A stretch of 64,000 nt of DNA from Gari tellinella (GCA_922989275.2 OV277860.1:45764400-45828399); one strand, 5' to 3'; positions 51,620 through 63,819 are shown, numbered from the stretch's first letter. Numbers and translations are program-made. Notes: generated by a model not told the origin, from the letters alone.

Positions 51620-51878
51620 TATCCCTTTCCCACTTAGAAGCGACTTTTAGCGTATTTAATTTATTCCTCCGCTGAACAAAATAGTTCCTATTTAAACAGT
51701 TTTAAACATGCGTCATAAGATATAATGTCTACATATTATCAGATGGTAGCTTAAACCAGGCTGAAAGTAAAGCAGAAATCGCTTAAGGCGCCTTCTGCAT
51801 TACTTTCAATCTCATTCTGCTTTAAATGGTCCCTTATTTTCAATACTAGAAATAGGCAATTGGGTAAAGGGGTATAGA
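51620..51878. repeat. P2 MITE
   Basis: tccctttcccacttagaagcg to aattgggtaaaggggta, with core B carrying several changes. Confidence 0.65.
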
Positions 51879-51879
51879 T

Positions 51880-52855
51880 GATTAAAGTTGAACCTATACA
51901 TACCTAGATATTTTTATGAACACTTTGTTGTATTTGCATATTAAAGGGATACATTGCCAGTAAGTAGTTCTGTATTTGCGGACACACTTAATATGCCAGT
52001 GTATTATGGACAACTGTATGCATGTATCATAGCCAATAATGCAGACGCAGGTGAAACACACAACATCTTTAAGTGAAATTGGCAGATGCAAAAAGACATT
52101 TGCCCTCATCTCCTTTAGACTTTTTCTTCCATACCCAACTTTCAGTCCATTTTGACTGGCTTAATCAAGTGGGTTGTCCCCCTTGCAAAAAGCCGATAAA
52201 ATTGAGATCGATCAATTTCCCGGCTGACTATATAGGGGAATAATTCTAAAACTCATATTTTAAGTTGTTGAATATATTTTAGCAGTTATAGCCATAAACT
52301 TCATTTTATTCTGTTTCTCATGGTGTAAATTTTAATTTTCTATTTTAATGACAGTTTGCTTCCATTTTGATTTGAAAAAGGTACGTGTCGGACACATTAA
52401 ACATATACATGTAGTAAAAAAGGGTGAAAGCGTGTACTTTGCTGATTTTGAACGCGAATAAAGCATCATTTTAAACATCTGCGAATATTTTAGCAGTTAT
52501 GAGGAGAAAGACTGTTTTCTTAACAATTCAAAAATCGTTTTTACTTTAATTTGAATTAAGTCTTCTTCCTTCCAAATTGAGTTAAATATTGGTAAATATC
52601 CTTCATACACGATCGGCTATTTCCGTGAAATCACGTCGTAATTTTTCGTTAGACTCGTGTTTGTTTCTAGGGCTGTGATCCGGTTCCAGCTGTGTGTTTG
52701 TAGGGGCTAATATATATATAAACATACACATAGAGAGGGAAAGAGAGTCATTTATATTTGAAAACAGTTTGGATCCAGATTAGAATCGAAATCGACTCTT
52801 CTTTACTGCTGACCATTGGTTTACTGAATGCCACTTGAATTACAGAAGCAAACAA
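51880..52855. other. Unassigned sequence
   Basis: AT-rich; no repeat family or gene recognised. A lone core A arm, gaaaacagtttggatccag, is near 52760. Confidence 0.4.
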
Positions 52856-52857
52856 TG

Positions 52858-53012
52858 TACAGCAAAACCTCGCTATTTCGACCACTAAAACCACGGCTAA
52901 TTGATTGTATAATAGAGAGGTGACAGCTTAAAGCAAGGTGACAGTGAAACATATCGTAAACACCCTAATAATTACCACAATTAAGTGGTCGTAATAGAGA
53001 GGTTTTACTGTA
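52858..53012. repeat. T6 MITE with deleted hairpin (TA-edged reference ends)
   Basis: TACAGCAAAACCTCGCTATT and AATAGAGAGGTTTTACTGTA at the edges; only the left arm of core B remains. Confidence 0.75.
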
Positions 53013-53780
53013 TCGATAATTGATCTCGTGGACCAAGGGAGATAATGGTTTACGTCTGATATACTAAAGTGAGAACGACAATCCTGTAAATATGGCCTGC
53101 ATTCTTGGACATGGTTTATGTCTGAATTTTAATATAAAAAGAGATATCATTACAATTAAAAGGCTCAGTTGTTTTAAATATCATTTTTTAAAAAATGAAA
53201 TTTCTCATTTTGCTAATGAAAAAAATTTACATGAATTTTCGAACGCTATGAATTTTTTGTAGATTCGTATATCTATAATTTGATTTTAAAACCTGAACAT
53301 CTGCTTCAATTACTTCAGTTATAGCCTGGTTTGATATAACAAAATGTGTTCTTGGTTTTAAACAACCTCTTGAACATAACAGTAGTGTCATTTTTATGAT
53401 TTTTTCAGTAAGAGTTAAATATTACCTATATTTTTGTCATTTTGTGAAATTATATCATTTTAAATTGCGTAATGTGTGTATAATTGTCTAAATTAATCTG
53501 ACCGAAAGTTTCATGAAATTATTTCAAATAACAAAACCGTCATGGTAGTTACAGTATCAAAATTTGTTCGAAACAGTACCTCAAAAATACACAAAAACGG
53601 TCCAGTGCCCTTGACTTGGGGTCATTTAGGCTCATGGTGTGACTTGTCTAGGCATGTGATCTTACTGTGCATTATACCATTGTGTAGGCGAAGAATGACT
53701 CTTTCGAATGTTGTATCACACATGCAGTTTGTACTTATATTATTTAAGTTATTAATCTAAAGGCAAGGTTCTTTTCACAG
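53013..53780. other. Unassigned sequence
   Basis: AT-rich with no exon or repeat that I can support. Confidence 0.4.
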
Positions 53781-53781
53781 G

Positions 53782-54025
53782 TAGAGTGGAGAAAATGTTA
53801 TTCTTTCCCAATGACAGCGTTTACGCTAAAATCATTATTTCAATTGCAAACAGTTTGGAGCCAGATCAGACGCCGGGTTACCCGGCGTCTGATAAGGCAC
53901 CAAACTGGTTGCCACTCAGACTAACATGAATGCTCCAAATTGTCTAAAGGTTGTCATTTTATGTTTTTTATTGCGATGCGTTTGCGTTTCGTTTGCGTTT
54001 ACAGAATAATGTTTTCTCCACTGTA
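53782..54025. repeat. M1 MITE
   Basis: TAGAGTGGAGAAAATG and TGTTTTCTCCACTGTA ends, with core A intact. Confidence 0.85.
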
Positions 54026-54234
54026 CACTGTTTGTAAAGGACGAGTATACAAGGTGTCAATAAGTTAATTTAAAATTTTACAAAATTGGTAAATTTTGTG
54101 CAGACGTCAATTGTGGCGCAGACCTTATGAGGAGGGGGTTTTCAGACAAGATTATAACTTTTATTCTATCTGAAGGGTCGTATCAATCATAGTGAACGCG
54201 AATAGCCTCTGGCAAAATATGCTTACTTTTGAAC

Positions 54235-54475
54235 AGATATTCAGCGCTCCCTCCCTACAACGGCCATCTGAACAACGATTCCCTCCTTACAACAACGATT
54301 GCCGCTGTTTCCCTAAAATACAAGTATGTCCAACCTTTTCACGGCTGAAATACCGCCTGCTTAAAATTGTCATCTGCTGTTTTTCTCAAAGTCACATACC
54401 GGTATTGACTTTTTGACAGAAAGACATAATGAAGAGTGACAAAAAGCTTGAATCGAGATCAGACGCTGCGTTGTC
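54235..54475. repeat. Degenerate T8-like element
   Basis: agcgctccctccctacaac, cgcctgcttaaaattgtc and gacaaaaagcttgaatcgag in T8 order; the right half is lost. Confidence 0.5.
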
Positions 54476-54584
54476 ATATATTTTTCTACGTACCCCGTTA
54501 GCTCACAGGATACATGGGTTCAGGTCTTGTTATCCAATCAGAAGTTAGGAATTTGCTTTGCAGTATAGTAATGGTTTAGCAGAA

Positions 54585-54625
54585 ACGTGACTACTGGAAA
54601 AGAATAACGTCTTCTCCACTGTACT
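54585..54625. repeat. M1 right-end stub
   Basis: ggaaaagaataacgtcttctcc then actgtac. Confidence 0.65.
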
Positions 54626-54682
54626 TATTATAACTATCTATCATATTTGGCTTCTTTCTGTCTGTGACCCTTATACTGCCAG

Positions 54683-54875
54683 GGGGAGTCCAAAAATCGA
54701 CTGTACAGACGTCGCAGTTTGGTTCCAGATCAGATGCGGTATATAATCAGGATCTAGACTATTTTGTGCTCATCTCAATATTTCTTGAGTAAGACAGCTT
54801 AAAAAATAAAACAAATGGCATACGATTGCAGACAACATATTTCAGCAGACAGATGTTACCAGTAACAGTGTTAAC
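54683..54875. repeat. Degenerate P5 MITE
   Basis: gcagtttggttccagatcag and a partner near 54750, then gcagacaacat and cagcagacag; it shares the TTAA at 54871 with the next copy. Confidence 0.5.
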
Positions 54876-55084
54876 CCTTTGCCTGATGTTCGCGACTTCA
54901 TTTTTCTTTGCAAACAGTTTGGATCCAGATCAGACGCCGCGTGACGTGGCGTCTGATCTGGATGCAAACTATTTGACAATCACCTTAAGAATTTCTTTAC
55001 TATAAAACTGTATAAAAGTAAGTTAAACAACTTTTGCAGACGACAATTTCAAAGCAGACGATTTTACAATAGGAAAAGGGTTAA
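54871..55084. repeat. P5 MITE
   Basis: TTAACCCTTTGCCTGATGTT at the left and aaaagggttaa at the right. Core A is cagtttggatccagatcag, gacgccgcgtgacgtggcgtc and complement. The right arm has gcagacgacaatttc. Confidence 0.85.
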
Positions 55085-55775
55085 ATCAGACTGTTAAAAG
55101 TGACGCTGAAAGGGTTGATAATTGTTGGATACAGAATGTCTGGGTAAGGTCATTCTCGTTATTCTCTAGGATTGACAAACACGCGATGGTTTTCTGTTCT
55201 GTCAAAGCTTGGTGCTCAGTTTTATGTATGTTCTTATAATTAGCATCAAAAGTAACAACATAGCAATTAACTTGAGAGGTTTAAGAACATACGCGACCAA
55301 ATGAAATATCCGATGGATCTCTATGACCATTTCAGCATAGGTTCTTCAAACATATCTATGTACCATGGCAAAAAGAAAAACATAGGTTATAATGGTATTT
55401 TTTGTCGAAAGGTAATTGAAATGTATGATGTAGCCATTCTCGACAAAGAGTCGGCATGCGTTATTTTGCCTTTCTAAAATGATGTAATAATTGGCACAAA
55501 GAAACATCAAAACAGTTGACAAGTGATGCTCACTAAAATATGATGCAAAAATATAGTTTGTTGCCTGATATATTTGCATTTTTCTTAATTGTTCTCGGCT
55601 CCAATTCAATGAAAACACTCACTCAATAAAAATCTGCCCGAAATAAATTGACGAAACTACTCACAATAAAAGCTATAGGTGTGAATAATAATCCTGACAA
55701 TGGTAAAAGACGCATTAGTTATAATGCTTCTTTTGAAACTATAGGCAATTTCACACATATACTAACGGCCTAAAT
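55085..55775. other. Unassigned sequence
   Basis: Nothing recognised on either strand. Confidence 0.4.
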
Positions 55776-55806
55776 ACGCAGACATACAGACAGACAGACA
55801 GACAAT
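55776..55806. repeat. (CAGA)n microsatellite
   Basis: About five cagacaga-type units precede atatctttattttcatctc, a layout often seen at 3' ends of retroelements, here without further support. Confidence 0.7.
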
Positions 55807-56560
55807 ATCTTTATTTTCATCTCAGATACACTAGGTACAACATGAGGAATTGTATACATATATTTTTTACATAAAATGAAAAAGGAACAAATTCCGGTCA
55901 ATGTGTAAGTTCCAAGGAAAGAGCATAGAGTGTGGAAGTTGACTAAATTGTTTACTGAAAGTATCAATCCGGAGCAGGCAATACATGTACTGCGGAGAAT
56001 AGATTGCCTGCTCAGAATAAGTATCATAATCAAATAATAATAATAATTATGTTTGTTTCTCAGTTGATATAATTTCGGACATCCTTGCGTACTAATTAAC
56101 CGTTAATAAACATAAAGAATTGCAATTCGTTATAACTATAGAAACATATATACAGGGAGGGACAAAGTACAAGCATACTGTAATTGACATTGGAGCAGAC
56201 GGGTTTTTCTATGTGATCTCGGGTTCACGCTTATACTCAATTTGATTGAAATTCTGGGTTATTAACAGTTACTTAGCTTTATTGGATAGAGTATTTGCCA
56301 AGTTTCATCTCAATAACAATTTCATGCATTTAACGTCTATATTACGCGATTAATGGAGATTTTTTGAAACCGAAAGTATCTACGGGATGTAAACGATATG
56401 CACAATTTTGTTGAGTAACGATGCTTGATTTATCGTACTTCGTCAAAAGCCACTAGGTGTCTTTCGAATTGGTAGCGCATGTCGTTAAGTCAAATGATAC
56501 GACATATACGTTCCGTTTGTCGTTCATGATTACAGAACTCATTCGAAGAAGCTCATTGCC
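55807..56560. other. Unassigned sequence
   Basis: Nothing recognised. A P2 fragment begins near 56560. Confidence 0.4.
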
Positions 56561-56625
56561 TCATAGCCCGTTTCTAGTTTTGAAGAATGATAACCACTTA
56601 AAGCAGGTTGAACGCAATGTAGGTG
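56560..56625. repeat. P2 end fragment
   Basis: tcatagcccgtttctagttttg then cacttaaagcaggttgaa. Confidence 0.6.
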
Positions 56626-56699
56626 TTTAACGATAATGAGACTCTTTACTCCATAAAATGTTTCTAATGAAGGCTAATTAAAAAAAATCGTCTCGCGCC

Positions 56700-57912
56700 T
56701 TTTTAGCTCGCCTATTCGGAACATTGGGGGAGGGGGAGGGGGGGGGGGGGCTTATGAGATCACCCCGGCGTTGGTTTTTCATGGTTAAAGTTTTAGGATG
56801 AGTCTTGAAATCCACTAATACTGCATGAACTATTTGCATAAGGAAGCTGATGTTTGGTATGCCCTCTGGGTTGAACATTGATGTTGCGTAGTTAACATTG
56901 AAAAAAAAGTTGAAATTTAGTCAATATTTCACCTGTTTCGGCTGATTTCTCATGGTTAAAGTTTTGGGGCAAGTCTTGAAATGCACTAATACTTCATGAA
57001 ATTTTGCATTAGGAAACTGATATTTGGAATGGAGGTTCCCTGTGGGTTGAACATTTATGTTGGGTAGTTAAAATTGAAAAATAAGTTGAAATTTAGTCAA
57101 TATTTCACCTGTTGTTGACTTAGGTGTTTCGGCTGATTTCTCATGGTTAAAGTTTTGGGGTAAGTCTTGAAATGCACTAATACAGTGGAGAAAACGTTAT
57201 TCTTTCCCGTTTAAACGAAACGAAATGCAAACGCAAAACACTAAAATCTAGAAAAGTGCGACTTTTGTTCAATTCTGATAATTCATGTTTATCTTATGGT
57301 AAACAGTTTGGAGCCTGATCAGACTCCAAACTGTTTGCAATAGAAATAATAGTTTTAGCGTAAATGCGTTTATTGGGAAAGAATAACGTTTTCTCCACTG
57401 TACTACGTGAAATATTTGCATTAGGAAGCTTATATTTGGAATGGAAGTTCCCTGTGGGTTTGAAATTGATTTTGCGTAGTTAAAATTGAAAATAATGTTT
57501 TGATTTTAGTCAATATTTCACCTGTTGTTAACTTCGGTTTTCGGCTGATTTCTCATGGTTAAAGTTTTGGGGCAAGTCTTGGAATGCACTAGTACTACAT
57601 GAAATATTTGCATTAGGCAGCTGATATTTGGAATGGAGGTTCTCTGTGGGTGGGGCATTGATATTGCGTAGTAAAAATTGAAAATGTATTTTGATTTTTG
57701 TCATTATTTCACGTGTTGTGGACTGAAATTTTAAAGTTAGTAATGGAGTAAGTGTTGGAATGCACTTATACTACATGACATATTTGCATTAGGAAGTTGA
57801 TATTTTAAATGAGGGTTTCCTAAGTCTTGAATATCAATGTACTGATACACTTTTCTATTGACAGTTACTTATTTAAGAAAGGTTTCATTAGGCGAGCTTT
57901 GCTGTTTTCCGA
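56700..57912. repeat. Tandem-core element with AGCTCGCC/GGCGAGCT ends
   Basis: The left end tttagctcgcctattcgg and right end aggcgagctttgctg...gacagctcttgtt enclose about five monomers of 173-192 bp with ctcatggttaaagttttgg, gcattaggaagctgatatttgg and gtcaatatttcacctg. A G-rich run lies at 56726-56750. An M1 MITE is nested at 57181-57402. Confidence 0.8.
57181..57402. repeat. M1 MITE nested in the tandem-core element
   Basis: Flanks gcactaa|TA...TA|ctacgtgaaatatttg; the neighbouring monomer reads gcactagTActacatgaaat, so the element sits at a TA that was duplicated. The stem tip is shortened. Confidence 0.9.
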
Positions 57913-58100
57913 CAGCTCTTGTTCTGTCATGAAAAACGATGTAAACATTTTGATTTTAGATACACGAAAAAGTAGCTCTAAACAGATTGGTCCAAATTGA
58001 TACGCCGTGATAGGAGTCGTGCATTTCTTTGAAAGCTTCTGTCATAACAGTGCGTAACCACGCTTTAACCCTTTCCTCCATAGAAGCGCATTATACAGCT

Positions 58101-58344
58101 TTAACCCTTTCCCCAATAGAAGCGCCTTTTAGCGGATATGATTTATTCTTCCGCTGAAGAATATAGTTCCAATTTAATCAATAATGAATATGTATTATAG
58201 GAAATATTTTCTATGTTATAGCACATGATAGCTTAAAGCAGGCTGAAAGTAAAGCAGAATGCGCCTTAGGGCGCATTCTGCTTTACTTTCAACCTGCTTT
58301 AAGTAGTCACCTATCTAGAAATAGGCTATCAGGTAAAGGGTTAA
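58101..58344. repeat. P2 MITE
   Basis: TTAACCCTTTCCCCAATAG and GGTAAAGGGTTAA; the core B stem is perfect around aatgcgcc...ggcgcatt. Confidence 0.85.
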
Positions 58345-58384
58345 GTGATTAACTGTCTTCAAAATTAGAAACAGGCTATGACCT

Positions 58385-58602
58385 AGACGTGATGGATAGA
58401 CTCTGTTCTCATTTAAACGAAAAGAAACTCAAGCGCAATGAGCTAAGATGTATACAGTGATGGTTTGAAAATATTGACGACTCTGTTTTGTCTAAGAAGC
58501 AAACAGATTGAAGCCTGATCTGGCTTCTAACTATTTGCTGTGGAAATAACAGTTGTAGCATAAACGCGTTTATTGTGAATGAAAAGCGTCTTCTCCACTG
58601 TA
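58385..58602. repeat. Degenerate M1 MITE
   Basis: The right end gcgtcttctccactgta and gcataaacgcgtttattgtg are good; the left end and the core tip are decayed. Confidence 0.65.
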
Positions 58603-58806
58603 TGATTGCAAAATCGAGATCTAACGCCGAAAACCCCGGGGTCTGATCAAACTCTCTAAAATATTTTACTTTGTAATTGTCACTTTTAAAATTTCGTTAT
58701 TAACAAAAACCATGAAACTTGATTAATTGTACTATTTTAGACATAACTTTTAAAGCAAAAGACAAATCAAAATAGAACGAGAAATTAATCCTAAAATTCG
58801 GTCATT

Positions 58807-59025
58807 TTAACTCCTTCACTGCCATCCCGTCATCAATTTCAAACATTTGTCGTCTGCCTTTATTAGTCAAATTTAAATTTGATGTATTTCTGATTTAAGA
58901 AATATTTAAATGAGTACCAAACAGTTTGGATCCTGGTCAGACGCCGCGTAACGCGGCGGCTGATCCGGATCCAAGCTGTTTGCAAAGAGCTACTGTACTC
59001 GGGGGTAATGCTGTGAAGGGGTTAA
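58807..59025. repeat. P5 MITE
   Basis: TTAACTCCTTCACTGCCATC to gtgaaggggttaa; core A is cagtttggatcctggtcag with gacgccgcgtaacgcggcggc. Confidence 0.8.
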
Positions 59026-59102
59026 GTAACAAATACCACAGGCTTTGTCGAAAAGAAACTAAAATTACCTCCGAGAAAATATGATTTAGGGCATATTACT
59101 GT

Positions 59103-59352
59103 TACAGTGGAGAATATGTTATTCTTTCCCGTTTAAACGCAAACGTACGCAAACGCAAAGCACTAAAACGTAGAAAAGAACAACTTTTGGACAATTCTGA
59201 TAATTCTTGTTTATCTTGGTGGCAAACAATTTGGAGCCTGATCAGACGCCGGGTTACCCGGCGTCTGATCTGGCCCCAAACTGTTTGCACTGCAAATAAT
59301 AGTTTTAGCGTAAACGCGTTTATTGGGAAAGAATAACAGATTCTCCACTGTA
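59103..59352. repeat. M1 MITE
   Basis: Complete, close to the 5186-5435 copy throughout. Confidence 0.9.
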
Positions 59353-60009
59353 ACTGTCTCACCGCCATAGTCGAGTTCCGTTGACTTTAAAAAGTTTATC
59401 CTTTCACTGATACGCGTTAAGCGTGCCTTTAACAATAGCAAAAACATTCGAATAAGTAATTTTAGTCATACGCCGAGCTACTGGGCACCTGATAAGGACC
59501 TAAAGTGCTTAAGAATAATAGTGCAATTACTACAAGACAACTATCGGTCTTAGTATTGTTAGTAAGGATACATAGAAAGGTGTGGTTAAAAGTCTAGGTG
59601 AACATATTACTGTCCATGTCAACAGTTATATATGTTGAATTAGTTCTCATAGTGCCCATGTAAACTTTCTATGATAGCATTCTCCTACGAAACCTATATT
59701 AATAGTTATACCTGTGTTAGCAGCGACTAGATAGGAGATTAATTGCCAGTCTTAAATAAAGTTAAAGCATTAAGCGCGGAAACAGTAAAGCATCTGCCAG
59801 TCACAGGTTTTCAGAGAGAATGGGAATTCAACAGCTGAACCTATAGTAGTCTCCTTCACAGAGAGTATTCATTCGTTCCTTAACATACATCTATTGTCGC
59901 AGGCTCTAAATGACAGGATTCTTATTAAAATCAGATGTAATTTTGTATATAAAATACGTCAAATGCTTTAGTTATCAGTAGAATATAAGTAAAATATTAG
60001 AGACAAATG
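59353..60009. other. Unassigned sequence
   Basis: No gene or repeat family recognised. Confidence 0.4.
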
Positions 60010-60222
60010 TTAACCCTTTGCCTGCTGGTCGCGACTTTATTGATTTTTAAAAACAGTTTAGATCCAGATCAGACGCCGCGTAACGCGGCGTCTGATCTGG
60101 ATCCAAACTGTTGGACACTCTTCTTAAGGTTTCTTTACTCAAAACATGTATAAATCTAAATTTAATATTTTTTTCAGACGACAATTTCGAAGCAGACGAT
60201 ATCACCGCAGGATAAGGGTTAA
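60010..60222. repeat. P5 palindromic MITE (reference copy)
   Basis: TTAACCCTTTGCCTGCTGGT and caggataagggttaa ends, TTAA-edged. Core A is a perfect stem: aacagtttagatccagatc, agacgccgcgtaacgcggcg and complement. Confidence 0.85.
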
Positions 60223-60670
60223 GACTATTTCGTGTATTTTGAAAGTAAACCTGTCTCACCATTTGATGAATTCCACATAATTATTCCCTAAAATAAACAT
60301 GGAACACAGCTATACTCGGCTATTTTAGGCCTTTAAGATGTAATTCTGGTACACTTTCTTGTAAAAGGTGCTGATAGAGACCGTAGCGTTATAATTCTTC
60401 AGAGAACTACGCAAAAAGTAGTACTAGTACCTAGCCTGCGACAGAGATTAATGTGTGAATCGGAAGTGAAAGAGAGTGAATCTATAGTACTAGTATGTGC
60501 TTTACTGGCCTAAATGTACTAGATCATAATACAGTTCACGACATTACCTCTATCGAACTTGCGTTAATATCCATTTACATGCATGACCTACACGGCTTTG
60601 CAAAACCGGCGACACCCTACATTCAAATATGTGTTAGAAAGACAATTAACTATTGCATTATTAATGTCGC
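60223..60670. other. Unassigned sequence
   Basis: Nothing recognised. Confidence 0.4.
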
Positions 60671-60674
60671 AACT

Positions 60675-60840
60675 TAATTATTTGCACACGTTTGGATCCA
60701 GACCAAGCATCCGGTTTATTGTAAATCGGTGCATGATCTGAATCTAAACTGTTTAACACTTCTTTGTAATTTTGTAGATTCTGAATTCAAAACCAAATTG
60801 CAGACGACATGTTTAAGTATGGCGGTAAAGCGATCTCATA
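60675..60840. repeat. Degenerate P5 MITE
   Basis: cgtttggatccagaccaagc and atgatctgaatctaaactg flank a decayed tip; gcagacgacatg follows. Confidence 0.55.
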
Positions 60841-61087
60841 GAAAGTTTTTCAACCTGTAAAATCTCATGGACAGTTTTTCAATCTGTCACTTTCCGCCTG
60901 CTGTGTGAATTGTATACAGTCAGTTCATAATAAGATACGATTTGACCAAATCGACTAATAAGGTTTCACATTGTAGAGACGATACTGTAAAATACAAATT
61001 GGAATATACAGTGAAACCCCTCTAAACCGGACATGTGTGGGGACAATATATATGTCCGGTTTAGAGGGGGTTCCGGTTTAAAGGGGT

Positions 61088-61202
61088 TTTAACCCATATC
61101 TTGTTTCTAGTATGGAAGATAGCTGATCACTTAAAGCAGATTGAAAGTAAAGCAGAATAAGCCTTAAGGCGCATTCTGCTTTACTTTCAACCTGCTATAA
61201 GT
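61088..61202. repeat. P2 MITE, left part
   Basis: ttaacccatatcttgtttctag through the complete core B stem. The right flank (ctgctagaatatag to atggtgaaatggattaa) is at 61831-61936. Confidence 0.75.
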
Positions 61203-61830
61203 TTAAAGCCGCATTGTGTTTTTGGTAAACCTGCATAAAACTGTTGTTTAGGATCCTATTAGAACTACATGGGACGTGATTCTTTCACAAAAAGCGGCTT
61301 TATCTAAGAAATTCGCTTTTTTTTAATTTTTTTTATTTATGGATGTAACATCCATTAATTTGACCTTGCGAACGGAAAGAAGGACACTGAAGAGGTTAAC
61401 CCTTATTCTGCAGACGTCTGCTTTGAAATTGTCATGTGCAAAATTAGTTTAGTTTAGATTTATGCATAGTTTTAATTAAACAAACCTTAAGACGATTGTC
61501 AAACAATTTGAGTCCAGATAAGACCCCGCGTTACGCGGCGTCTGTCCTAGATTCTAACATTTTGTAAACCTCATAAAGTTTCGACCAGCAGGCACAGGGT
61601 TAACCAATGAGTTAACTGTGAAGTTGATCCCGGCTGTATCACGTGACACTAAGCCGTGTATTAATGTTTATGTCAGACGTTCTATTTTCGGTTTGTTATG
61701 GTTTGGTGATTTAGGTCTGTCTTCAACATTTCATAGATCAGTTTGGCCCATAAGAATGTTCAAACATTATTATTAACCGTTATTGTATTTCAGACATTAA
61801 AAAAGGTCTGAAAACACAATGGGACTTTAA
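61203..61830. mobile_element. TTAA-edged element, compact 628-bp copy
   Basis: The ends are TTAAAGCCGCATTGTG and CACAATGGGACTTTAA. It is the inverse of three blocks of 47381-49319 joined without the extra inserts. It contains a P5-type core A hairpin and ends inside the P2 MITE. No coding capacity. Confidence 0.8.
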
Positions 61831-61936
61831 GCTATATCATCTGCTAGAATATAGAAAAATATTTCTGATTAAACATTCTTCAGTGTATGAATACATCAAA
61901 GGTCTAAACAGTCATATTTATGGTGAAATGGATTAA
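61831..61936. repeat. P2 MITE, right part
   Basis: gctatatcatctgctagaat and gtgtatgaatacatcaaagg to gatggattaa-like end; complements 61088-61202. Confidence 0.65.
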
Positions 61937-62142
61937 AAAAGAAGGGTTAGAAAAGGGACCAAAGGTTTGTCCGGTTTAGAGAGAATTCCGGTATTTAGAG
62001 GGTTCCGGTTAAGAGGGGTTTAACTATATACACTATACATTCGATTGTTTATAGATTTGAAAAAGTCTCTACCATGCTATGGCGATAGTCATAGCAGGTA
62101 GAGAGAAGTAATTGTTTTGCTAGGAATAAACTGTTTTGTCGA

Positions 62143-62390
62143 TACAGTGGAGAATACGTTGTTCTTTCCCGTTTAAACGAAACGGAAAGCAAACGCAAAA
62201 CACTAAATCGTAGAAAAGTGCAACCTTTGGACAATTCTGATAATTCATGTTTATCTTGGTGGCAGACAGTTTGGAGCCTGATCAGACACCGGGTTATCCG
62301 GCGTCTTATCTGGCTCCATACTGTTTGCAATAGAAATAATAGATATAGCGTAAACGCGTTTATTGGGAAAGAATAACGTTTTCTCCAAAG
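62143..62390. repeat. M1 MITE
   Basis: The left end TACAGTGGAGAATACGTT is good. The right end reads ataacgttttctccaaag and has lost its last bases. Confidence 0.85.
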
Positions 62391-62598
62391 TTTCCTATAG
62401 TATATCGCTATTAGTAAAATATCATTTTGTCTAATAAAAATTGCAGCAAATTTGTGGGTCGACATAAAATGATAATATTATCCCAAATAACGCAATGAAC
62501 TTTTTGTGTACATAAATTATGGCCTGAATTATTACTTTTCTACTTGAGTGTTCTTTGTGCAGATTTTTTTGTTTCGTCCAAAAGAACATGGTGGCCAA

Positions 62599-62795
62599 TT
62601 TACGAAACGTCGTACGACAAAACGGTCATAATGTCAAATTCTAAAATTCTCAATTATTTATCTCCGTCTAATCCTGTCTTTTCAAGACGATTCCAAAGAG
62701 ATGTCACAAGACAGGATTAGACGGAGAAATAATATATTATACGTATTTTAATGTTTAGACTTACGGCCGTTTTTGTCGTACGACGTTTCGTAAAA
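62599..62795. repeat. Palindromic element with self-complementary ends
   Basis: Left tttacgaaacgtcgtacgac and right gtcgtacgacgtttcgtaaa are complements, and GTCGTACGAC is itself palindromic. An inner stem (gtctaatcctgtctt and aagacaggattagac) forms the centre. No second copy in the window. Confidence 0.75.
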
Positions 62796-62799
62796 CGGA

Positions 62800-63450
62800 C
62801 CCCTGTTTCTGTCTAGAAGCGTTCAGTTTTTCGGAGATTTAGATATTTCATTATGCGACGACAAATGCAGTAATGTTACATTGTAGACATCATTCCATGC
62901 ATATAACAACATATTACAGGACAACAACATGGACTGCATCCATGCACATAGGAGTAAGAGTCCATCAAAAGCAAAATGTTTTTTATTCCCAATTCTGACC
63001 TTAACCTTTTAGCTACAGGCCGTCTTCTCTAGACGAACATTTATGCTAATTTATCTCGTGCATCATAAGGTTAAAGCCCCTCAAAGAAAATATTAAGTTA
63101 TCGATTTGACCTTTTGACCCCGGACCTCATAAGACCTAATTTTGTGCAAAACACACCGTATACGTACGTTAGAAAATTTTCTTCTTGTTTTAAAAATCCG
63201 TATCACGGGTGGCCAACTAGGTATTACAATAAAATATCTAGACAACTTGTATGGGTATTATAACACATTTGTTTTGATACGAAGGCAACTGGTTTGTCGT
63301 AGACAAACATTTGTTACTGTATACACTGATTTCGAAGCAATACAAATTTGTTATAATACCTTATAGGTTATCGTTGCAATACTGCCATGAGTTCAGTAAA
63401 AAAATCGATGGCCGTCGACGACTATCGATTGCCAGTTGGTTACCAGTCTG
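62800..63450. other. Unassigned sequence
   Basis: Nothing recognised on either strand. Confidence 0.4.
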
Positions 63451-63453
63451 AAA

Positions 63454-63690
63454 TACAGTGGAGAAAACGTTATTCTTCCGTTCAAACGCAAACGCATTGC
63501 AATGAAAAATAGAAAATGACATTTTTTGACAATTCTAACAACCAGTTTTAATTCTGAGTGGCAGACAATTTGAAGCCTGATCAGACGCCGGGTTACCCTG
63601 CGTCTGATCTGGCTCCAAACTGTTTGCAAGGAAAATAATGGTTTAAACGTAACCGGTTATATTTGGAAAGAAAATGTTTTCTCAACTGTA
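63454..63690. repeat. M1 MITE
   Basis: TACAGTGGAGAAAACGTTAT and TGTTTTCTCAACTGTA, with core A (gacgccgggttaccctgcgtc). Confidence 0.85.
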
Positions 63691-63819
63691 CTCTGCACGC
63701 TGCGCACGGGGCACAAACTGCTAACCTAAACAGCCAACAGTGGTTATTGAACGCGCTTCAGTTTGATGATAATACGTAGTACGTTAGCCTCCCGTGATCC
63801 GTGCATTTTGGTGTAATTA

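Larger units (their letters stand above)
61005..62027. repeat. Element with CCCCTCTAAACCGG ends, split by nested insertions
   Basis: Left: cagtgaaacccctctaaaccg and tccggtttagaggggg (61005-61085). Right: gtccggtttagagagaattc and ggttaagaggggttta (61965-62027). Between them lies a P2 copy which is itself split by the 61203-61830 element. Confidence 0.7.

Noticed and set aside
53542..53760. A 72-residue open frame that could be a small gene
   Set aside because: There is no recognisable motif, signal or neighbouring exon; the length is within chance in AT-rich DNA.
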